DNA of 64,000 nt from Bartonella sp. M0283 (lineage in GTDB: Bacteria; Pseudomonadota; Alphaproteobacteria; Rhizobiales; Rhizobiaceae), in assembly GCF_016100455.1 (NCBI RefSeq), contig NZ_JACFSK010000001.1, positions 620,001 through 684,000 of the forward strand. Direction: 5' to 3'. The position numbers were made by a program, and so were the translations under genes. How positions within the stretch are numbered: the first letter of the stretch is position 1; every line of letters begins with the position of its first letter. The notes below the pieces were generated by a model. That model was not told where the DNA came from. It made no database searches and worked only from the letters and a program-made list of their open reading frames with translations. Below, in pieces: positions 27,377 through 38,797 of this stretch.

Positions 27377-27532
27377 GAATGTTCTCCTTAATCGGTTATT
27401 TTTGCAAGAAAATTTCTGCCGAACGCAAGTTTAGCACATTTTTTTCATGAATATAACATTTCTGTATTTTAAAACGCATTCTTTATTTTTAGACGCATTT
27501 TTTTATTTGACGGGTGAAAAAGACAAACTGAC

Positions 27533-28309
27533 CTAACGTAACTCAATAACGACAGGAACATGATCGGACGGTTTATCCCAGCCGCGAACGGCCCGTTCTA
27601 CGGAGCTAGATTCAAGTTTGTCCGCTGCTTCTGGAGAAATGAAAAAATGATCAATTCTTATTCCATCATTTTTCTGCCATGCGCCAGATTTGAAATCCCA
27701 GAAACTATAATCCGGATTATCCGAAGTGGCGCGGGTGGCATCATAGAAGCCGAGGTTTTTTATCTTCCACAAAGCTTCGCGACTTTTTGGCAGATACAAC
27801 GCATCTCCTTCCCACTCCTGAGGATTTTTGGCATCAAGAGCAGAATCGATGACATTATAATCGCCGGCAAAAATCAAAGGTTCTTCCAAAGCAAGAAGGG
27901 AAACTGCGCGGTCGTAAAAGCGTTCATACCAACGTAGTTTATAAGGATATTTTTCGCTATCAACGGGATTACCGTTTGGTACATAAAGCGAGACAATACG
28001 TATAACGCCCGTTTTTGTGGAATAAACAGCTTCGATATAACGGGCCTGTTCATCGCTGTCATCGCCAGGCAGACCACAGATTACCTCGTCAGGATTAATC
28101 TTGGAAAGAAGCGCCACACCGTTGAAGCCTTTTTGTCCATGGGTATTAATATTGTAACCGAGCGCTTCAATCTCGGCTCGCGGAAAATTGGCATCAATTG
28201 TCTTTGTTTCTTGCAGACATACCACGTCGACGTGAGACTGTTTAAGCCACTTTATAAGAGTGTCATGTCTTGCCCTGACACCGGCCACATTCCAGGTTGC
28301 TATTTTCAT
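27533..28309 (-). CDS. xthA: Exodeoxyribonuclease III (AP endonuclease)
   Basis: 258 aa from ATG 28309; an in-frame TTG at 28327 would add six residues before the usual MKIATWNV start. Motifs of the ExoIII/APE1 family are present: N in ATWNVAG, metal-ligand Glu in LQETK, GDYNVID, and the C-terminal RIDHFFIS and SDHVPV with the catalytic Asp-His. It cleaves abasic sites and removes 3' blocks in base excision repair. Single gene between gltI and a long intergenic region. Confidence 0.96.
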   Translation of the reverse strand: MKIATWNVAGVRARHDTLIKWLKQSHVDVVCLQETKTIDANFPRAEIEALGYNINTHGQKGFNGVALLSKINPDEVICGLPGDDSDEQARYIEAVYSTKTGVIRIVSLYVPNGNPVDSEKYPYKLRWYERFYDRAVSLLALEEPLIFAGDYNVIDSALDAKNPQEWEGDALYLPKSREALWKIKNLGFYDATRATSDNPDYSFWDFKSGAWQKNDGIRIDHFFISPEAADKLESSSVERAVRGWDKPSDHVPVVIELR

Positions 28310-28560
28310 GATGAACACTTTAATCAATGTTTTTCTAAAGCTTCAAGTGTTTGTTTCTATAATAATGAATAATGGGGACAAGAAAATCTTCAATCACGAT
28401 TCTTCATTAATTGCGGCGGTCAATCTTTTAACTGTACGGGTAAGCTCTTAAATCTACGGAAAATGGTAACACGTTTCACTTGCAACTCGTTTACAACGAG
28501 GTTGACGTACGCAAAATCTCGCATAAGCGCAGCCTGTAGCGAACAAAAATGAATGACAAT

Positions 28561-28594
28561 ATTACCCATATGGCTAAATTACCCATATCGCTAA
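28561..28594. repeat. 17-bp tandem duplication
   Basis: Two adjacent 17-base units (28561-28577, 28578-28594) differ at one base. Confidence 0.9.
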
Positions 28595-28884
28595 TTCGGC
28601 AGAGTTTAACATCTAATTGATGACAATATCCGGAAGTGTTCATCATATTTTAACGCATTTATTTATAGCCGATTCTATTTTCTCATTGTTTGATTCCTCA
28701 AACGAGCTGATAATGGGCATTAAAACCGAATTAAGAGAGTGATTGCCATTCTCTGGAAGGTTTCACAAAGGGAATAGGCTGTTAAAATCGGGTCAAGATT
28801 GTTGCCTCTATGCCGATAAACCGTCAATTGTTCATCCAAACGCCGTAAAATTCGCGATTTCATAGTTTTTCTCGGCTATAGGAC

Positions 28885-28913
28885 TTGACGCAACAACCGT
28901 TTATCGTTAATAA
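28885..28913 (+). promoter_or_regulatory. Candidate promoter of the str operon
   Basis: TTGACG (-35) and TAATAA (-10) with 17-bp spacing. It is the best sigma-70-like match seen upstream of rpsL and would give a leader of about 300 nt. No experimental support. Confidence 0.35.
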
Positions 28914-29217
28914 ACCGCCATCGGAGCCGATGTGAGGTTAGCTACATTTTCAAAACGACACGTTTTGGAGTTCGCCTCAAACAGGGTTCGTTTTACGGTT
29001 TTGAAACGCAAATGCCGGATGCATGAGGCCTTTGAAAGGTCTCCTCTGCTTATAGTCGGGTGATCTGCACGATAGCGGTGAAGCCCGGTTTTTTGTGCAT
29101 GTGTTTACTGTCGTTACCAGTTGGTTCGGAGCTAAAATCCGGTTGATTGGGAACTAAATAAAGTGAAGCGGCCCAAATTGGGCGAGACGAAAAAGAGATT
29201 GAAAAGAGGAAGGTTGA

Positions 29218-29589
29218 ATGCCTACCGTAAACCAGTTGATCCGCAAGCCGCGTACAGCGCCGGTCAAGCGTAATAAGGTTCCTGCCTTGCAGGCAAACCC
29301 GCAAAAGCGTGGTGTGTGCACGCGCGTTTATACAACGACACCAAAGAAACCTAATTCGGCTCTCCGTAAGGTTGCCAAGGTTCGTTTGACCAATGGTTTT
29401 GAAGTTATTGGTTATATTCCTGGTGAAGGTCATAACCTTCAGGAACACTCCGTTGTCATGATTCGTGGCGGACGTGTTAAGGATTTGCCTGGTGTTCGTT
29501 ATCACATCATTCGTGGTGTGCTCGATACGCAAGGTGTCAAGAATCGTAAGCAGCGCCGTTCCAAATACGGTGCCAAGCGTCCTAAATAA
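29218..29589 (+). CDS. rpsL: 30S ribosomal protein S12
   Basis: 123 aa, the normal length. The decoding-site loops [10 protein letters not shown] and KDLPGVRYH are unchanged, including the lysines altered in streptomycin-resistant mutants, so the allele looks wild type. The Asp of KDLPG is the usual methylthiolation site. First gene of the str operon; AGAGGAAGG precedes the ATG. Start of the long translation cluster. Confidence 0.98.
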   Translation: MPTVNQLIRKPRTAPVKRNKVPALQANPQKRGVCTRVYTTTPKKPNSALRKVAKVRLTNGFEVIGYIPGEGHNLQEHSVVMIRGGRVKDLPGVRYHIIRGVLDTQGVKNRKQRRSKYGAKRPK

Positions 29590-29595
29590 GTTTGA

Positions 29596-30078
<483 letters not shown>

Positions 30079-30108
30079 GAGAACTCTTTTTAATCGAAAG
30101 CAAAAAAT

Positions 30109-32193
30109 ATGGCTCGCGAGTATAAAATCGAAGATTATCGCAATTTTGGTATTATGGCGCATATCGATGCCGGTAAGACCACAATGACCGAGCGTATTCT
30201 TTACTATACCGGTAAGAATCATAAAATCGGCGAAACGCATGATGGCGCTTCTACGATGGATTGGATGGAGCAGGAGCAGGAACGTGGTATTACCATTACC
30301 TCCGCTGCGACAACCACTTTCTGGAAAGGCCGTAACGGCGAGAAGTGCCGGTTCAATATTATTGACACCCCGGGACACGTCGATTTTACGATTGAAGTAG
30401 AACGTTCTTTGCGTGTTCTTGATGGTGCTATTGCACTTCTTGATGCAAATGCCGGTGTTGAACCTCAGACAGAGACTGTATGGCGTCAGGCTGAAAAATA
30501 TCATGTACCGAGGATGGTTTTTGTCAACAAGATGGACAAGATCGGTGCTGATTTTTATCGCAGCGTTGAAATGGTCGGTTCACGTCTTGGTGCAAAGGCA
30601 CTTGTTCTTCAGTTGCCTATCGGTGCAGAGAATGATTTCGAGGGTGTTATTGACCTTATCGATATGAAAGCCCTTACATGGGATGGTTCGATTGGTGGTC
30701 ATACGGTAACCAGTGAAATTCCTGCAGATATGAAGGAAAAAGCTGAAGAATATCGTGAGAAACTGGTTGAGTCTGCTGTTGAAGTTGATGAAGCAGCGAC
30801 AGAAGCTTATCTTGAAGGCAAAATGCCTACCAATGATGAGCTTATCGCTCTTATCCGTAAGGGTACTTGCGAGGTATTGTTCCATCCTGTTCTTTGCGGT
30901 TCTGCCTTTAAAAATAAGGGTGTTCAACCTTTGCTGGATGCTGTTGTTTCCTATCTTCCGTCTCCGGTTGATGTTCCTGCTATTCAGGGCGTCGATGTTA
31001 AGACAGGTGAAGAAACAACACGTGAATCTTCTGATGCCGCTCCTCTTTCGATGTTGGCATTCAAGATTATGAACGACCCATTTGTTGGTTCTTTGACTTT
31101 CTGCCGTATCTATTCGGGCGAGTTGCATAAAGGCGTCTCTCTTGAAAACACTGTAAAAGGCAAGAAAGAACGTATCGGCCGTATGCTGTTGATGCATTCG
31201 AATGCACGTACCGATATTGATGAAGCCTTTGCCGGTGATATTGTAGCATTGGCCGGTTTGAAAGAAACAACAACAGGCGATACACTTTGCGATCCGCTTC
31301 ATCCGGTAATTCTTGAACGCATGGAATTTCCTGATCCGGTTATTGAAATTGCAATTGAGCCGAAGACGAAAGCCGATCAGGAAAAGATGGGTATTGCGCT
31401 CAATCGTTTGGCTGCTGAAGATCCGTCATTCCGTGTTAAATCGGACGAGGAATCCGGTCAGACTATTATTGCAGGTATGGGTGAACTTCATCTGGATATC
31501 ATCGTTGACCGTATGCGTCGCGAATTCAAGGTTGAAGCTAATGTTGGCCAGCCGCAGGTTGCTTATCGTGAAACGATTACGAAACCTGCCGAAGTTGACT
31601 ATACCCATAAGAAGCAATCTGGTGGTTCGGGTCAGTTCGCTCGCGTCAAGATTCTTTTTGAACCTTATGATGGTGAAGGTTTGCTGTTTGAATCCAAGAT
31701 TGTTGGTGGTGCCGTTCCTAAGGAATACATTCCGGGCGTTCAAAAAGGGCTCGAAAGTGTTATGGGTTCAGGTCCTCTTGCCGGCTTCCCAATGCAGGGT
31801 GTTAAAGCCACTTTGCTTGATGGTGCCTACCACGATGTTGACTCTTCGGTTCTTGCCTTCGAAATTGCCGGTCGAGCTGCATTCCGTGAGGGTGCCCAGA
31901 AAGCCGGTGCTCAGCTTCTTGAACCAATTATGAAGGTCGAGGTTGTTACACCGGAAGATTATGTTGGTGATGTTATTGGTGATTTGAATTCCCGTCGCGG
32001 ACAAATTTCCGGTACAGAACCGAGAGGCATTGCAACCGTGGTTGATGCTATGGTTCCGCTGGCAAACATGTTTGGTTATGTCAATAGCTTGCGTTCGATG
32101 AGCCAGGGGCGTGCCCAATACACAATGCAATTTGATCATTATGAACCAGTGCCTACGGCAGTGGCTCAAGAAATTCAGAAAAAATTCGCGTAA
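30109..32193 (+). CDS. fusA: Elongation factor G
   Basis: 694 aa. GTPase motifs are intact: G1 [10 protein letters not shown]2 RGITI, G3 DTPGH, G4 NKMD and G5 SAFK-like GSAFKN. Domains II-V follow, with [10 protein letters not shown] in domain III and the C-terminal LRSMSQGRA. It catalyses translocation and, with RRF, ribosome recycling. Third gene of the str operon, followed by tuf after 64 bp. Confidence 0.98.
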   Translation: MAREYKIEDYRNFGIMAHIDAGKTTMTERILYYTGKNHKIGETHDGASTMDWMEQEQERGITITSAATTTFWKGRNGEKCRFNIIDTPGHVDFTIEVERSLRVLDGAIALLDANAGVEPQTETVWRQAEKYHVPRMVFVNKMDKIGADFYRSVEMVGSRLGAKALVLQLPIGAENDFEGVIDLIDMKALTWDGSIGGHTVTSEIPADMKEKAEEYREKLVESAVEVDEAATEAYLEGKMPTNDELIALIRKGTCEVLFHPVLCGSAFKNKGVQPLLDAVVSYLPSPVDVPAIQGVDVKTGEETTRESSDAAPLSMLAFKIMNDPFVGSLTFCRIYSGELHKGVSLENTVKGKKERIGRMLLMHSNARTDIDEAFAGDIVALAGLKETTTGDTLCDPLHPVILERMEFPDPVIEIAIEPKTKADQEKMGIALNRLAAEDPSFRVKSDEESGQTIIAGMGELHLDIIVDRMRREFKVEANVGQPQVAYRETITKPAEVDYTHKKQSGGSGQFARVKILFEPYDGEGLLFESKIVGGAVPKEYIPGVQKGLESVMGSGPLAGFPMQGVKATLLDGAYHDVDSSVLAFEIAGRAAFREGAQKAGAQLLEPIMKVEVVTPEDYVGDVIGDLNSRRGQISGTEPRGIATVVDAMVPLANMFGYVNSLRSMSQGRAQYTMQFDHYEPVPTAVAQEIQKKFA

Positions 32194-32257
32194 TCAGGCG
32201 GTTACGTATTAACTTTCAACTCAGCCCTGAATAGGGCAGGAAATGGAGAGAGCTCAG

Positions 32258-33433
32258 ATGGCAAAGTCCAAATATGAACGTACGAAGCCGCATGTAAATA
32301 TCGGCACGATTGGTCACGTTGACCATGGTAAGACAACGCTGACGGCAGCGATTACAAAATATTTTGGTGAGTTCAAGGCGTATGATCAGATTGATGCTGC
32401 GCCGGAAGAACGTGCTCGTGGTATCACGATTTCTACAGCACACGTAGAATACGAGACAGAGAAGCGTCACTACGCCCACGTTGATTGCCCGGGACACGCT
32501 GACTATGTCAAGAACATGATCACCGGTGCTGCCCAGATGGACGGTGCAATTCTTGTTGTTTCGGCTGCTGATGGCCCGATGCCTCAGACACGTGAACACA
32601 TTCTTCTTGCCCGTCAGGTTGGCGTTCCTGCAATTGTTGTTTTCTTGAACAAAGTTGATCAGGTAGATGATGAAGAGCTTCTCGAGCTTGTAGAGCTTGA
32701 GGTTCGTGAACTTCTTTCCAAATATGATTTCCCTGGCGACGAGATTCCGATTGTCAAGGGTTCTGCATTGGCTGCTCTTGAAGGCACCAACAAGGAAATC
32801 GGTGAAGATGCTGTTCGTCTTTTGATGCATGAAGTTGATGAATATATTCCAACTCCGAAGCGTCCGATTGATCAGCCTTTCTTGATGCCGATTGAAGACG
32901 TGTTCTCGATTTCCGGTCGTGGTACAGTTGTTACCGGCCGTGTTGAACGCGGTGTTGTCAAGGTTGGTGACGAAGTTGAAATCGTTGGTATTCGTCCGAC
33001 AACAAAGACGACGGTAACCGGCGTTGAAATGTTCCGCAAGCTTCTTGATGAAGGTGAAGCAGGCGACAACATTGGTGCACTTCTTCGTGGTATTGAACGT
33101 GAAGGTGTCGAACGTGGACAGGTATTGGCAAAGCCCGGTACAGTTACACCGCACACCAAGTTCAAGGCAGAAGCCTATATTTTGACAAAGGATGAAGGTG
33201 GTCGTCACACACCATTTTTCACCAATTATCGTCCTCAGTTCTATTTCCGTACGACAGATGTTACCGGTATTGTAACACTGCCGGAAGGTACAGAAATGGT
33301 TATGCCGGGTGATAATGTTACGATGGATGTCACACTGATTGTTCCGGTTGCTATGGAAGAGAAGCTCCGCTTCGCTATCCGTGAAGGTGGCCACACTGTT
33401 GGTGCCGGTATCGTTTCTAAAATCATTGAATAG
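32258..33433 (+). CDS. tuf: Elongation factor Tu
   Basis: 391 aa from ATG 32258 (GGAGAG seven bases upstream); an in-frame ATG at 32243 would add five foreign residues. G1 GHVDHGKTT, switch I RGITIS, G3 DCPGH and G4 NKVD are intact, followed by the two beta-barrel domains ending in VSKIIE. It delivers aminoacyl-tRNA to the ribosome. Many alphaproteobacteria keep a second tuf near secE/nusG, outside this window, and gene conversion between the two is common. Confidence 0.98.
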   Translation: MAKSKYERTKPHVNIGTIGHVDHGKTTLTAAITKYFGEFKAYDQIDAAPEERARGITISTAHVEYETEKRHYAHVDCPGHADYVKNMITGAAQMDGAILVVSAADGPMPQTREHILLARQVGVPAIVVFLNKVDQVDDEELLELVELEVRELLSKYDFPGDEIPIVKGSALAALEGTNKEIGEDAVRLLMHEVDEYIPTPKRPIDQPFLMPIEDVFSISGRGTVVTGRVERGVVKVGDEVEIVGIRPTTKTTVTGVEMFRKLLDEGEAGDNIGALLRGIEREGVERGQVLAKPGTVTPHTKFKAEAYILTKDEGGRHTPFFTNYRPQFYFRTTDVTGIVTLPEGTEMVMPGDNVTMDVTLIVPVAMEEKLRFAIREGGHTVGAGIVSKIIE

Positions 33434-33451
33434 TTGAATTTTAATTGTTAA

Positions 33452-33477
33452 GGAGCGTCTTTGAAAAAAGACGTTCC
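33452..33477 (+). promoter_or_regulatory. Hairpin with GAAA tetraloop between tuf and rpsJ
   Basis: An 11-bp stem GGAGCGTCTTT/AAAGACGTTCC (one G-U pair) closed by GAAA, a GNRA tetraloop. It ends 22 bases before the rpsJ start and is not followed by a T run, so it is unlikely to be a terminator. It could be a leader element of the S10 operon, an RNase site or a protein target. Function is inferred only. Confidence 0.5.
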
Positions 33478-33499
33478 AATTGACAGGGATAAGAAAAGT

Positions 33500-33808
33500 A
33501 TGAACGGTCAGAACATCCGCATTCGCTTAAAAGCGTTTGATCACCGGATTCTTGACGCATCGACACGTGAGATTGTGTCGACCGCCAAGCGTACTGGCGC
33601 CAATATCCGTGGACCGATTCCGCTTCCAACGCGAATCGAGAAGTTCACGGTTAATCGTGGGCCGCACATCGACAAGAAGAGCCGTGAGCAGTTTGAGATG
33701 CGTACACATAAGCGTCTTCTTGATATTGTTGATCCGACGCCGCAGACTGTGGACGCGCTTATGAAGCTCGACCTTTCTGCTGGTGTTGATGTCGAGATCA
33801 AGCTTTAA
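33500..33808 (+). CDS. rpsJ: 30S ribosomal protein S10
   Basis: 102 aa from ATG 33500, the family start ([16 protein letters not shown]). The upstream in-frame TTG at 33461 would translate a hairpin and is rejected. S10 is in the 30S head and also acts as NusE in antitermination. First gene of the S10 operon, 66 bp after tuf. Confidence 0.97.
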   Translation: MNGQNIRIRLKAFDHRILDASTREIVSTAKRTGANIRGPIPLPTRIEKFTVNRGPHIDKKSREQFEMRTHKRLLDIVDPTPQTVDALMKLDLSAGVDVEIKL

Positions 33809-33835
33809 GGCTTGGGGACGGAAGGAACGAACCCG

Positions 33836-34573
33836 ATGCGTTCAGGTGTAATAGCACAAAAGCTGGGCATGACCCGCGTCTATAATGATGCCGGAGAACA
33901 TGTACCTGTTACAGTTCTGCGTTTGGAGAATTGTCAGGTTGTTGCTCAGCGTACAGTTGAGAAGAACGGCTACACAGCTGTTCAGTTAGGCGTAGGGCTT
34001 GCAAAGGTGAAAAACACTTCTCAAGCGTTGCGTGGTCATTTTGCGAAAGCCTCGGTAGAGCCGAAGGCAAAAATTGCGGAATTTCGTGTAAGTCCCGACA
34101 ATCTTCTGGAGGTTGGGGCTGAGATTACTGCGGAACATTTTGTTCCCGGTCAATTGGTTGATGTCACCGGTACATCAATTGGTAAAGGTTTCGCCGGCGT
34201 TATGAAACGTCATAATTTTGGCGGACATCGTGCTTCGCACGGTAACTCCATTACACACCGTGCCCATGGTTCGACGGGTCAACGTCAGGATCCGGGTAAA
34301 GTGTTTAAGGGTAAGAAAATGGCTGGCCATATGGGGCAGACGAGAATCACAACTTTGAATATCGAAGTTGTTTCAACCGACGCTGATCGCGGGTTGATTT
34401 TGGTTCGCGGTGCTGTTCCCGGTTCGAAAGGTGCCTGGATTTTGGTAAGGGATGCTGTTAAGAAAAGCGTTCCGGAAAATGCACCGAAGCCAGCTGCTTT
34501 GCGCCAGTCAAAGAATGCAAAAACAGATGCTGCTGCCCCTAAGGCGGAAGCTACAGTCGCTGAGGGAGCCTGA
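33836..34573 (+). CDS. rplC: 50S ribosomal protein L3
   Basis: 245 aa from ATG 33836 (GGAAGGAACG upstream); the upstream in-frame GTG/TTG-type extension is not needed. Contains the central extension loop [21 protein letters not shown], which reaches toward the peptidyl transferase centre, quoted by its core SHGNSITHR. The C-terminal Ala/Lys-rich tail of about 30 residues ([19 protein letters not shown]...) is typical of rhizobial L3. Confidence 0.97.
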   Translation: MRSGVIAQKLGMTRVYNDAGEHVPVTVLRLENCQVVAQRTVEKNGYTAVQLGVGLAKVKNTSQALRGHFAKASVEPKAKIAEFRVSPDNLLEVGAEITAEHFVPGQLVDVTGTSIGKGFAGVMKRHNFGGHRASHGNSITHRAHGSTGQRQDPGKVFKGKKMAGHMGQTRITTLNIEVVSTDADRGLILVRGAVPGSKGAWILVRDAVKKSVPENAPKPAALRQSKNAKTDAAAPKAEATVAEGA

Positions 34574-34575
34574 TA

Positions 34576-35196
34576 ATGGATCTCATCGTAACTACTCTTG
34601 ACGGTAAGGATGCTGGCAAATTGAAGGTATCGGAAGATGTCTTCGGTTTAGATCCTCGTGAAGATATTCTACAACGTGTTGTCCGTTGGCAGCTCGCCCG
34701 TCGTCAGCAAGGTACACATCAAAGCCAGACACGTGCCGATGTTTCGCGTTCGGGTGCAAAAATGTACAAGCAGAAGGGGACAGGCCGCGCCCGTCATTCA
34801 TCTGCTCGCGTTCCGCAATTCCGTGGTGGTGGTAAGGCTCATGGACCTGTTGTTCGCAGCCATGCACATGAACTACCGAAAAAGGTTCGTGCTTTGGGGT
34901 TGCGTCATGCATTGTCAGCAAAAGCCAAAGCCAATGATCTGATCATTGTGGACGAGTTGAATGTCAAAGAAGCAAAAACAAACGTTTTAGCCAAGGATTT
35001 CGCTAAACTCGGTTTTTCTGATGCACTGCTCATCGGTGGTAAGGAAATCGACTTGAAGTTTTCCCGTGCCGCATCGAACATTCCAAATGTAGATGTTTTG
35101 CCGGTTCAGGGTATTAATGTTTATGACATTCTGCGTCGTGGCAAACTTGTTTTGTCCAAAGCAGCCGTCGAAGCCCTTGAGGAGCGGTTCAAATGA
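34576..35196 (+). CDS. rplD: 50S ribosomal protein L4
   Basis: 206 aa. The exit-tunnel loop contains [15 protein letters not shown] and RGGGKAHGP, the region where macrolide-resistance changes occur; it looks unaltered. In E. coli L4 represses the S10 operon by binding its leader. Two bases after rplC; overlaps rplW by four bases (ATGA), indicating translational coupling. Confidence 0.97.
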   Translation: MDLIVTTLDGKDAGKLKVSEDVFGLDPREDILQRVVRWQLARRQQGTHQSQTRADVSRSGAKMYKQKGTGRARHSSARVPQFRGGGKAHGPVVRSHAHELPKKVRALGLRHALSAKAKANDLIIVDELNVKEAKTNVLAKDFAKLGFSDALLIGGKEIDLKFSRAASNIPNVDVLPVQGINVYDILRRGKLVLSKAAVEALEERFK

Positions 35197-35486
35197 CAGA
35201 TCTTCGCCACTATGATGTCGTCGTAAGTCCGGTTATTACCGAAAAGTCGACGATGCTATCGGAACATAATCAGGTCGTTTTCAAGGTTACACCAAAGGCG
35301 ACAAAATCTGAAATCAAAGCAGCTGTTGAAGCTTTATTTGGTGTCAAAGTCACAGCAGTGAATACAACAACCCGCAAGGGTAAGGTGAAACGTTTTAAAG
35401 GCGTTGTCGGTCGACAGAGTGATGTCAAAAAAGCGATCGTGACGCTGGCTGAAGGTCAGTCAATCGACGTTTCGACTGGTCTTTAA
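35193..35486 (+). CDS. rplW: 50S ribosomal protein L23
   Basis: 97 aa. Conserved [11 protein letters not shown] start and [12 protein letters not shown] with the loop [16 protein letters not shown]23 sits at the tunnel exit and is the docking site for trigger factor and SRP. Starts inside the rplD stop codon. Confidence 0.97.
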   Translation: MTDLRHYDVVVSPVITEKSTMLSEHNQVVFKVTPKATKSEIKAAVEALFGVKVTAVNTTTRKGKVKRFKGVVGRQSDVKKAIVTLAEGQSIDVSTGL

Positions 35487-35506
35487 GAGGCTCGGAGTTA
35501 GGAATA

Positions 35507-36340
35507 ATGGCACTCAAGCACTTTAATCCGACCACGCCAGGGCAGCGTCAGCTTGTTATTGTGGACCGTAGCGGTCTTTACAAAGGCAAGCCAGTAAAAG
35601 CGCTGACCGAAGGGCTGTCGTCGAAAGGCGGTCGTAATAATCGCGGCCGTGTAACTGCCCGGTATCAGGGCGGCGGTCATAAAAGAACTTATCGCTTTGT
35701 GGACTTCAAGCGTTTGAAACGTGATATGCCTGCAAAAGTGGAACGTTTGGAATATGATCCTAACCGGACTGCATTTATTGCGCTCATTCGTTATGAAGAT
35801 GGTCATCTGAGCTACATCTTGGCTCCGCAACGTTTGGGTGTCGGTGATACAGTTGTTGCAGGCGTTAATGTTGACGTTAAGCCCGGCAACTCGATGCCGC
35901 TTGGTAATATGCCTGTCGGTACGATCATCCACAATGTCGAGATGAAGCCTGGTAAAGGTGGGCAGATAGCCCGTTCGGCCGGTACTTACGCCCAGCTTGT
36001 TGGTCGTGATCAGGGTATGGCTATCCTCCGTTTGAATTCGGGTGAGCAACGTTTGGTTTCCAGTGGTTGTTATGCAACTGTTGGCGCAGTTTCGAATTCG
36101 GATCATGGTAACACCAATGACGGTAAAGCCGGTCGCGCCCGTTGGCGTGGTAAGCGTCCGCATGTTCGTGGTGTTGCAATGAACCCTGTCGATCACCCAC
36201 ATGGTGGTGGTGAAGGTCGTACATCAGGCGGTCGTCATCCGGTTTCTCCTTGGGGTAAGCCTACAAAAGGCAAACGTACACGTTCGAACAAGGCGACTGA
36301 TAAATTTATCATGCGCTCACGTCATCAACGCAAGAAATAA
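35507..36340 (+). CDS. rplB: 50S ribosomal protein L2
   Basis: 277 aa. Contains [19 protein letters not shown] at the N-terminus, and the C-terminal [13 protein letters not shown] with the histidine needed near the peptidyl transferase centre. Primary 23S rRNA binder required for subunit association. Fits the normal length. Confidence 0.98.
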   Translation: MALKHFNPTTPGQRQLVIVDRSGLYKGKPVKALTEGLSSKGGRNNRGRVTARYQGGGHKRTYRFVDFKRLKRDMPAKVERLEYDPNRTAFIALIRYEDGHLSYILAPQRLGVGDTVVAGVNVDVKPGNSMPLGNMPVGTIIHNVEMKPGKGGQIARSAGTYAQLVGRDQGMAILRLNSGEQRLVSSGCYATVGAVSNSDHGNTNDGKAGRARWRGKRPHVRGVAMNPVDHPHGGGEGRTSGGRHPVSPWGKPTKGKRTRSNKATDKFIMRSRHQRKK

Positions 36341-36355
36341 GAGAGGTAGTCTGAA

Positions 36356-36634
36356 GTGGCTCGTTCAGTATGGAAAGGACCGTTTGTTGACGGCTATCTT
36401 CTCAAGAAAGCTGAGAAGGTACGTGCCGGCGGTCGTAACGAGGTTATTAAAATGTGGAGCCGTCGCTCCACGATTTTGCCGCAATTTGTTGGCCTGACCT
36501 TTGGTGTCTATAACGGAAACAAGCATGTTCCTGTTTCTGTTTCGGAAGAAATGGTCGGACATAAGTTCGGTGAGTTCGCTCCAACCCGCAGCTATTATGG
36601 TCACGGTGCGGACAAGAAAGCGAAGAGGAAGTAA
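36356..36634 (+). CDS. rpsS: 30S ribosomal protein S19
   Basis: 92 aa with a GTG start at 36356 (GAGAGGTAG upstream). [25 protein letters not shown] and [10 protein letters not shown] are conserved. S19 forms a pair with S13 in the 30S head. Two bases before rplV. Confidence 0.97.
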   Translation: MARSVWKGPFVDGYLLKKAEKVRAGGRNEVIKMWSRRSTILPQFVGLTFGVYNGNKHVPVSVSEEMVGHKFGEFAPTRSYYGHGADKKAKRK

Positions 36635-36636
36635 TA

Positions 36637-37026
36637 ATGGGCAAAGCTAAGGCTCCGCGCCAGCTTAAAGATAATGAAGCAAAGGCAGTAGCTCGCACAA
36701 TTCGTGTCAGCCCGCAGAAGCTTAATCTTGTAGCGGCAATGATTCGCGGTAAAAATGTTAATACAGCTCTTGCAGATTTGACTTTTTCTCGTAAACGCAT
36801 TGCCGATACGGTGAAAAAGACGTTGGAATCTGCGATTGCCAATGCAGAAAACAATCACGATTTGGATGTCGATTCGCTTATCGTGGCGGAAGCTTCAGTC
36901 GGTAAGTCGATTGTTATGAAGCGGTTTCATGTGCGTGGTCGTGGCCGCGCCAGCAGAATTTTGCGTCCGTTCTCTCATCTTACAATTGTTGTTCGTGAAG
37001 TGTCCGATAAAGAGGAGGCCGCATAA
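36637..37026 (+). CDS. rplV: 50S ribosomal protein L22
   Basis: 129 aa. Starts [17 protein letters not shown]; the tunnel hairpin near GRGRASRI is intact. L22 contacts all domains of 23S rRNA and lines the narrow part of the exit tunnel. Ends in the TAATG that starts rpsC. Confidence 0.97.
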   Translation: MGKAKAPRQLKDNEAKAVARTIRVSPQKLNLVAAMIRGKNVNTALADLTFSRKRIADTVKKTLESAIANAENNHDLDVDSLIVAEASVGKSIVMKRFHVRGRGRASRILRPFSHLTIVVREVSDKEEAA

Positions 37027-37736
37027 TGGGTCAGAAGATCAATCCAATCGGGCTTCGTCTCGGTATTAATCGTACATGGGATTCTCGTTGGTATGCCGAT
37101 ACCGGTGAATATGGTCGTTTGTTGCATGAGGATTTGAAAATCCGCAAATATGTGATGAATGAATTGAAACAGGCAGCTATATCGGAAGTCGTTATTGAGC
37201 GTCCGCATAAAAAATGCCGTGTTACCATTCATTCGGCCCGTCCTGGTCTTATCATTGGTAAGAAGGGTGCCGATATCGAAAAGTTGCGTCGTAAACTGTC
37301 TGAAATGACACATGCCGACACTGCTTTGAATATCATTGAAGTCCGCAAGCCGGAAATCGACGCCGAGTTGATTGCCCAGTCAATTGCCCAGCAGTTGGAA
37401 CGTCGTGTGGCTTTCCGTCGCGCTATGAAGCGTGCCGTCCAGTCAGCTATGCGTCTTGGTGCTGAAGGTATTCGTATCAATTGCGCCGGTCGTCTTGGCG
37501 GTGCTGAAATTGCCCGTATGGAATGGTACCGCGAAGGCCGCGTTCCTCTTCATACCTTGCGTGCGGATATTGATTACGGTACAGCGGAAGCCAATACTGC
37601 CTATGGTATTTGCGGCGTGAAAGTTTGGGTATTCAAGGGCGAAATCCTTGAACATGACCCGATGGCTTCAGAACGTCGTGCTATTGAAGGCGATAATCAA
37701 GGTTCGAATTCGAACCGCCGTCGCGAAAACGCCTGA
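37026..37736 (+). CDS. rpsC: 30S ribosomal protein S3
   Basis: 236 aa. KH domain with [14 protein letters not shown], and the C-terminal domain with [26 protein letters not shown], quoted in part as [11 protein letters not shown]3 forms the mRNA entry channel with S4 and S5 and has helicase activity there. The stop of rplV overlaps its start by one base. Confidence 0.98.
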   Translation: MGQKINPIGLRLGINRTWDSRWYADTGEYGRLLHEDLKIRKYVMNELKQAAISEVVIERPHKKCRVTIHSARPGLIIGKKGADIEKLRRKLSEMTHADTALNIIEVRKPEIDAELIAQSIAQQLERRVAFRRAMKRAVQSAMRLGAEGIRINCAGRLGGAEIARMEWYREGRVPLHTLRADIDYGTAEANTAYGICGVKVWVFKGEILEHDPMASERRAIEGDNQGSNSNRRRENA

Positions 37737-37774
37737 TTTTTAGACGGGCAAAAAAGGATTTGGAGTAGAGAACA

Positions 37775-38188
37775 ATGTTGCAGCCAAAACGCACAAAGTT
37801 CCGCAAGCAATTCAAAGGCCGTATTCACGGTGTTTCGAAGGGTGGTACGGAACTTAATTTTGGTGCCTACGGCCTTAAGGCTATGGAGCCCGAACGTGTT
37901 ACTGCACGTCAGCTCGAGGCGGCTCGTCGTGCGATTACACGTCAGATGAAGCGTGCCGGTCGTGTGTGGATTCGTGTTTTTCCGGATGTTCCGGTTTCAT
38001 CGAAGCCTACCGAAGTTCGTATGGGTAAAGGTAAAGGCGCTGTCGAATTTTGGGCAACGCGTGTTGCACCAGGACGTATCATGTTTGAACTTGACGGCGT
38101 ACCTGAAGATGTGGCACGTGAAGCGTTACGGTTGGGCGCATCAAAGCTTCCAATTAAAACACGTTTCGTCCAGCGTATAGCTGAATAA
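37775..38188 (+). CDS. rplP: 50S ribosomal protein L16
   Basis: 137 aa. Starts [16 protein letters not shown]; contains [20 protein letters not shown] in which the arginine at about position 81 is the usual hydroxylation site in some bacteria. L16 lies near the A-site tRNA elbow. 38 bp after rpsC with GGAGTAGAG upstream. Confidence 0.97.
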   Translation: MLQPKRTKFRKQFKGRIHGVSKGGTELNFGAYGLKAMEPERVTARQLEAARRAITRQMKRAGRVWIRVFPDVPVSSKPTEVRMGKGKGAVEFWATRVAPGRIMFELDGVPEDVAREALRLGASKLPIKTRFVQRIAE

Positions 38189-38200
38189 AGGGACTAAGCG

Positions 38201-38401
38201 ATGAAAGCCGCAGAAGTACGGGCCCAGACGCTCGATCAGATGAATGAAGAGTTGGCCAAGCTGAAGAAAGAGCAGTTCAATCTGCGTTTCCAGAAAGCAA
38301 CCGGTCAGTTGGAAAAAACAGCGCGCGTTAAACAGGTTCGCCGTGATATCGCACGCATAAAAACAATCGCCCGCCAGAAGGCGGCCGAAAGCAAGGCTTA
38401 A
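38201..38401 (+). CDS. rpmC: 50S ribosomal protein L29
   Basis: 66 aa, two long helices; [20 protein letters not shown] is the conserved hairpin, of which EQFNLRFQ is the core. Sits beside L23 at the tunnel exit. Confidence 0.96.
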   Translation: MKAAEVRAQTLDQMNEELAKLKKEQFNLRFQKATGQLEKTARVKQVRRDIARIKTIARQKAAESKA

Positions 38402-38413
38402 GGAAGTTAAGAC

Positions 38414-38653
38414 ATGCCTAAACGCATTCTGCAAGGCGTTGTCGTCAGCGATAAGAACGACAAGACTGTTGTAGTCAAAGTAGAGCGGCGCTATTCGCAT
38501 CCGCTCTTACAGAAGACTGTCAGCCAGTCGAAGAAGTACAAAGCGCATGACGAAAACAACGAATTCAAAGTTGGTGATCAGGTCTTTATTCAAGAATCGA
38601 AGCCAATTTCGAAAGACAAACGCTGGGTCGTTGTTAAAAACGGCGCTGCTTAA
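38414..38653 (+). CDS. rpsQ: 30S ribosomal protein S17
   Basis: 79 aa. [20 protein letters not shown] start and [14 protein letters not shown] with the OB fold; binds 16S rRNA early in assembly. Last gene of the S10 operon. It is followed by 144 bp with a strong hairpin, the largest gap in this part of the cluster. Confidence 0.97.
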   Translation: MPKRILQGVVVSDKNDKTVVVKVERRYSHPLLQKTVSQSKKYKAHDENNEFKVGDQVFIQESKPISKDKRWVVVKNGAA

Positions 38654-38670
38654 TAAATCGGATTTTTGAT

Positions 38671-38710
38671 AAACAAAAGGTTGGGTATCATTGTGCCCAA
38701 CATTTTGTTT
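38671..38710 (+). terminator. Strong hairpin between rpsQ and rplN (S10/spc boundary)
   Basis: A 15-bp stem with one mismatch (AAACAAAAGGTTGGG / CCCAACATTTTGTTT) over a 10-base loop. The U-rich 3' arm is typical of a bidirectional terminator. It separates rpsQ from rplN, where E. coli also changes operon. Confidence 0.65.
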
Positions 38711-38728
38711 GAAAAAGTCTTAATCATA

Positions 38729-38758
38729 ATTTGACAGGCAAGTCCGAATGTGTCAAAT
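38729..38758 (+). promoter_or_regulatory. Inverted repeat upstream of rplN
   Basis: An 8-bp perfect inverted repeat ATTTGACA-14-TGTCAAAT whose left arm contains TTGACA, a possible -35 element. No convincing -10 is seen 17 bp later. It may be the spc promoter or operator region, 40 bp before rplN. Confidence 0.35.
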
Positions 38759-38797
38759 GCACTGCCGGACGTAAACATTTAGAGAAGGCGGCCAGTC

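Larger units (their letters stand above)
28310..29217. other. Intergenic region upstream of rpsL
   Basis: No supportable gene. It contains a 17-bp near-perfect tandem duplication (ATTACCCATATGGCTAA type) at 28561-28594. A promoter-like TTGACG-17-TAATAA lies at 28885-28913, about 300 bp before rpsL. Confidence 0.6.

Noticed and set aside
32216..33394. 392-codon minus-strand frame opposite tuf
   Set aside because: Antisense artefact of codon bias in a highly expressed gene; no motif or ribosome binding site.
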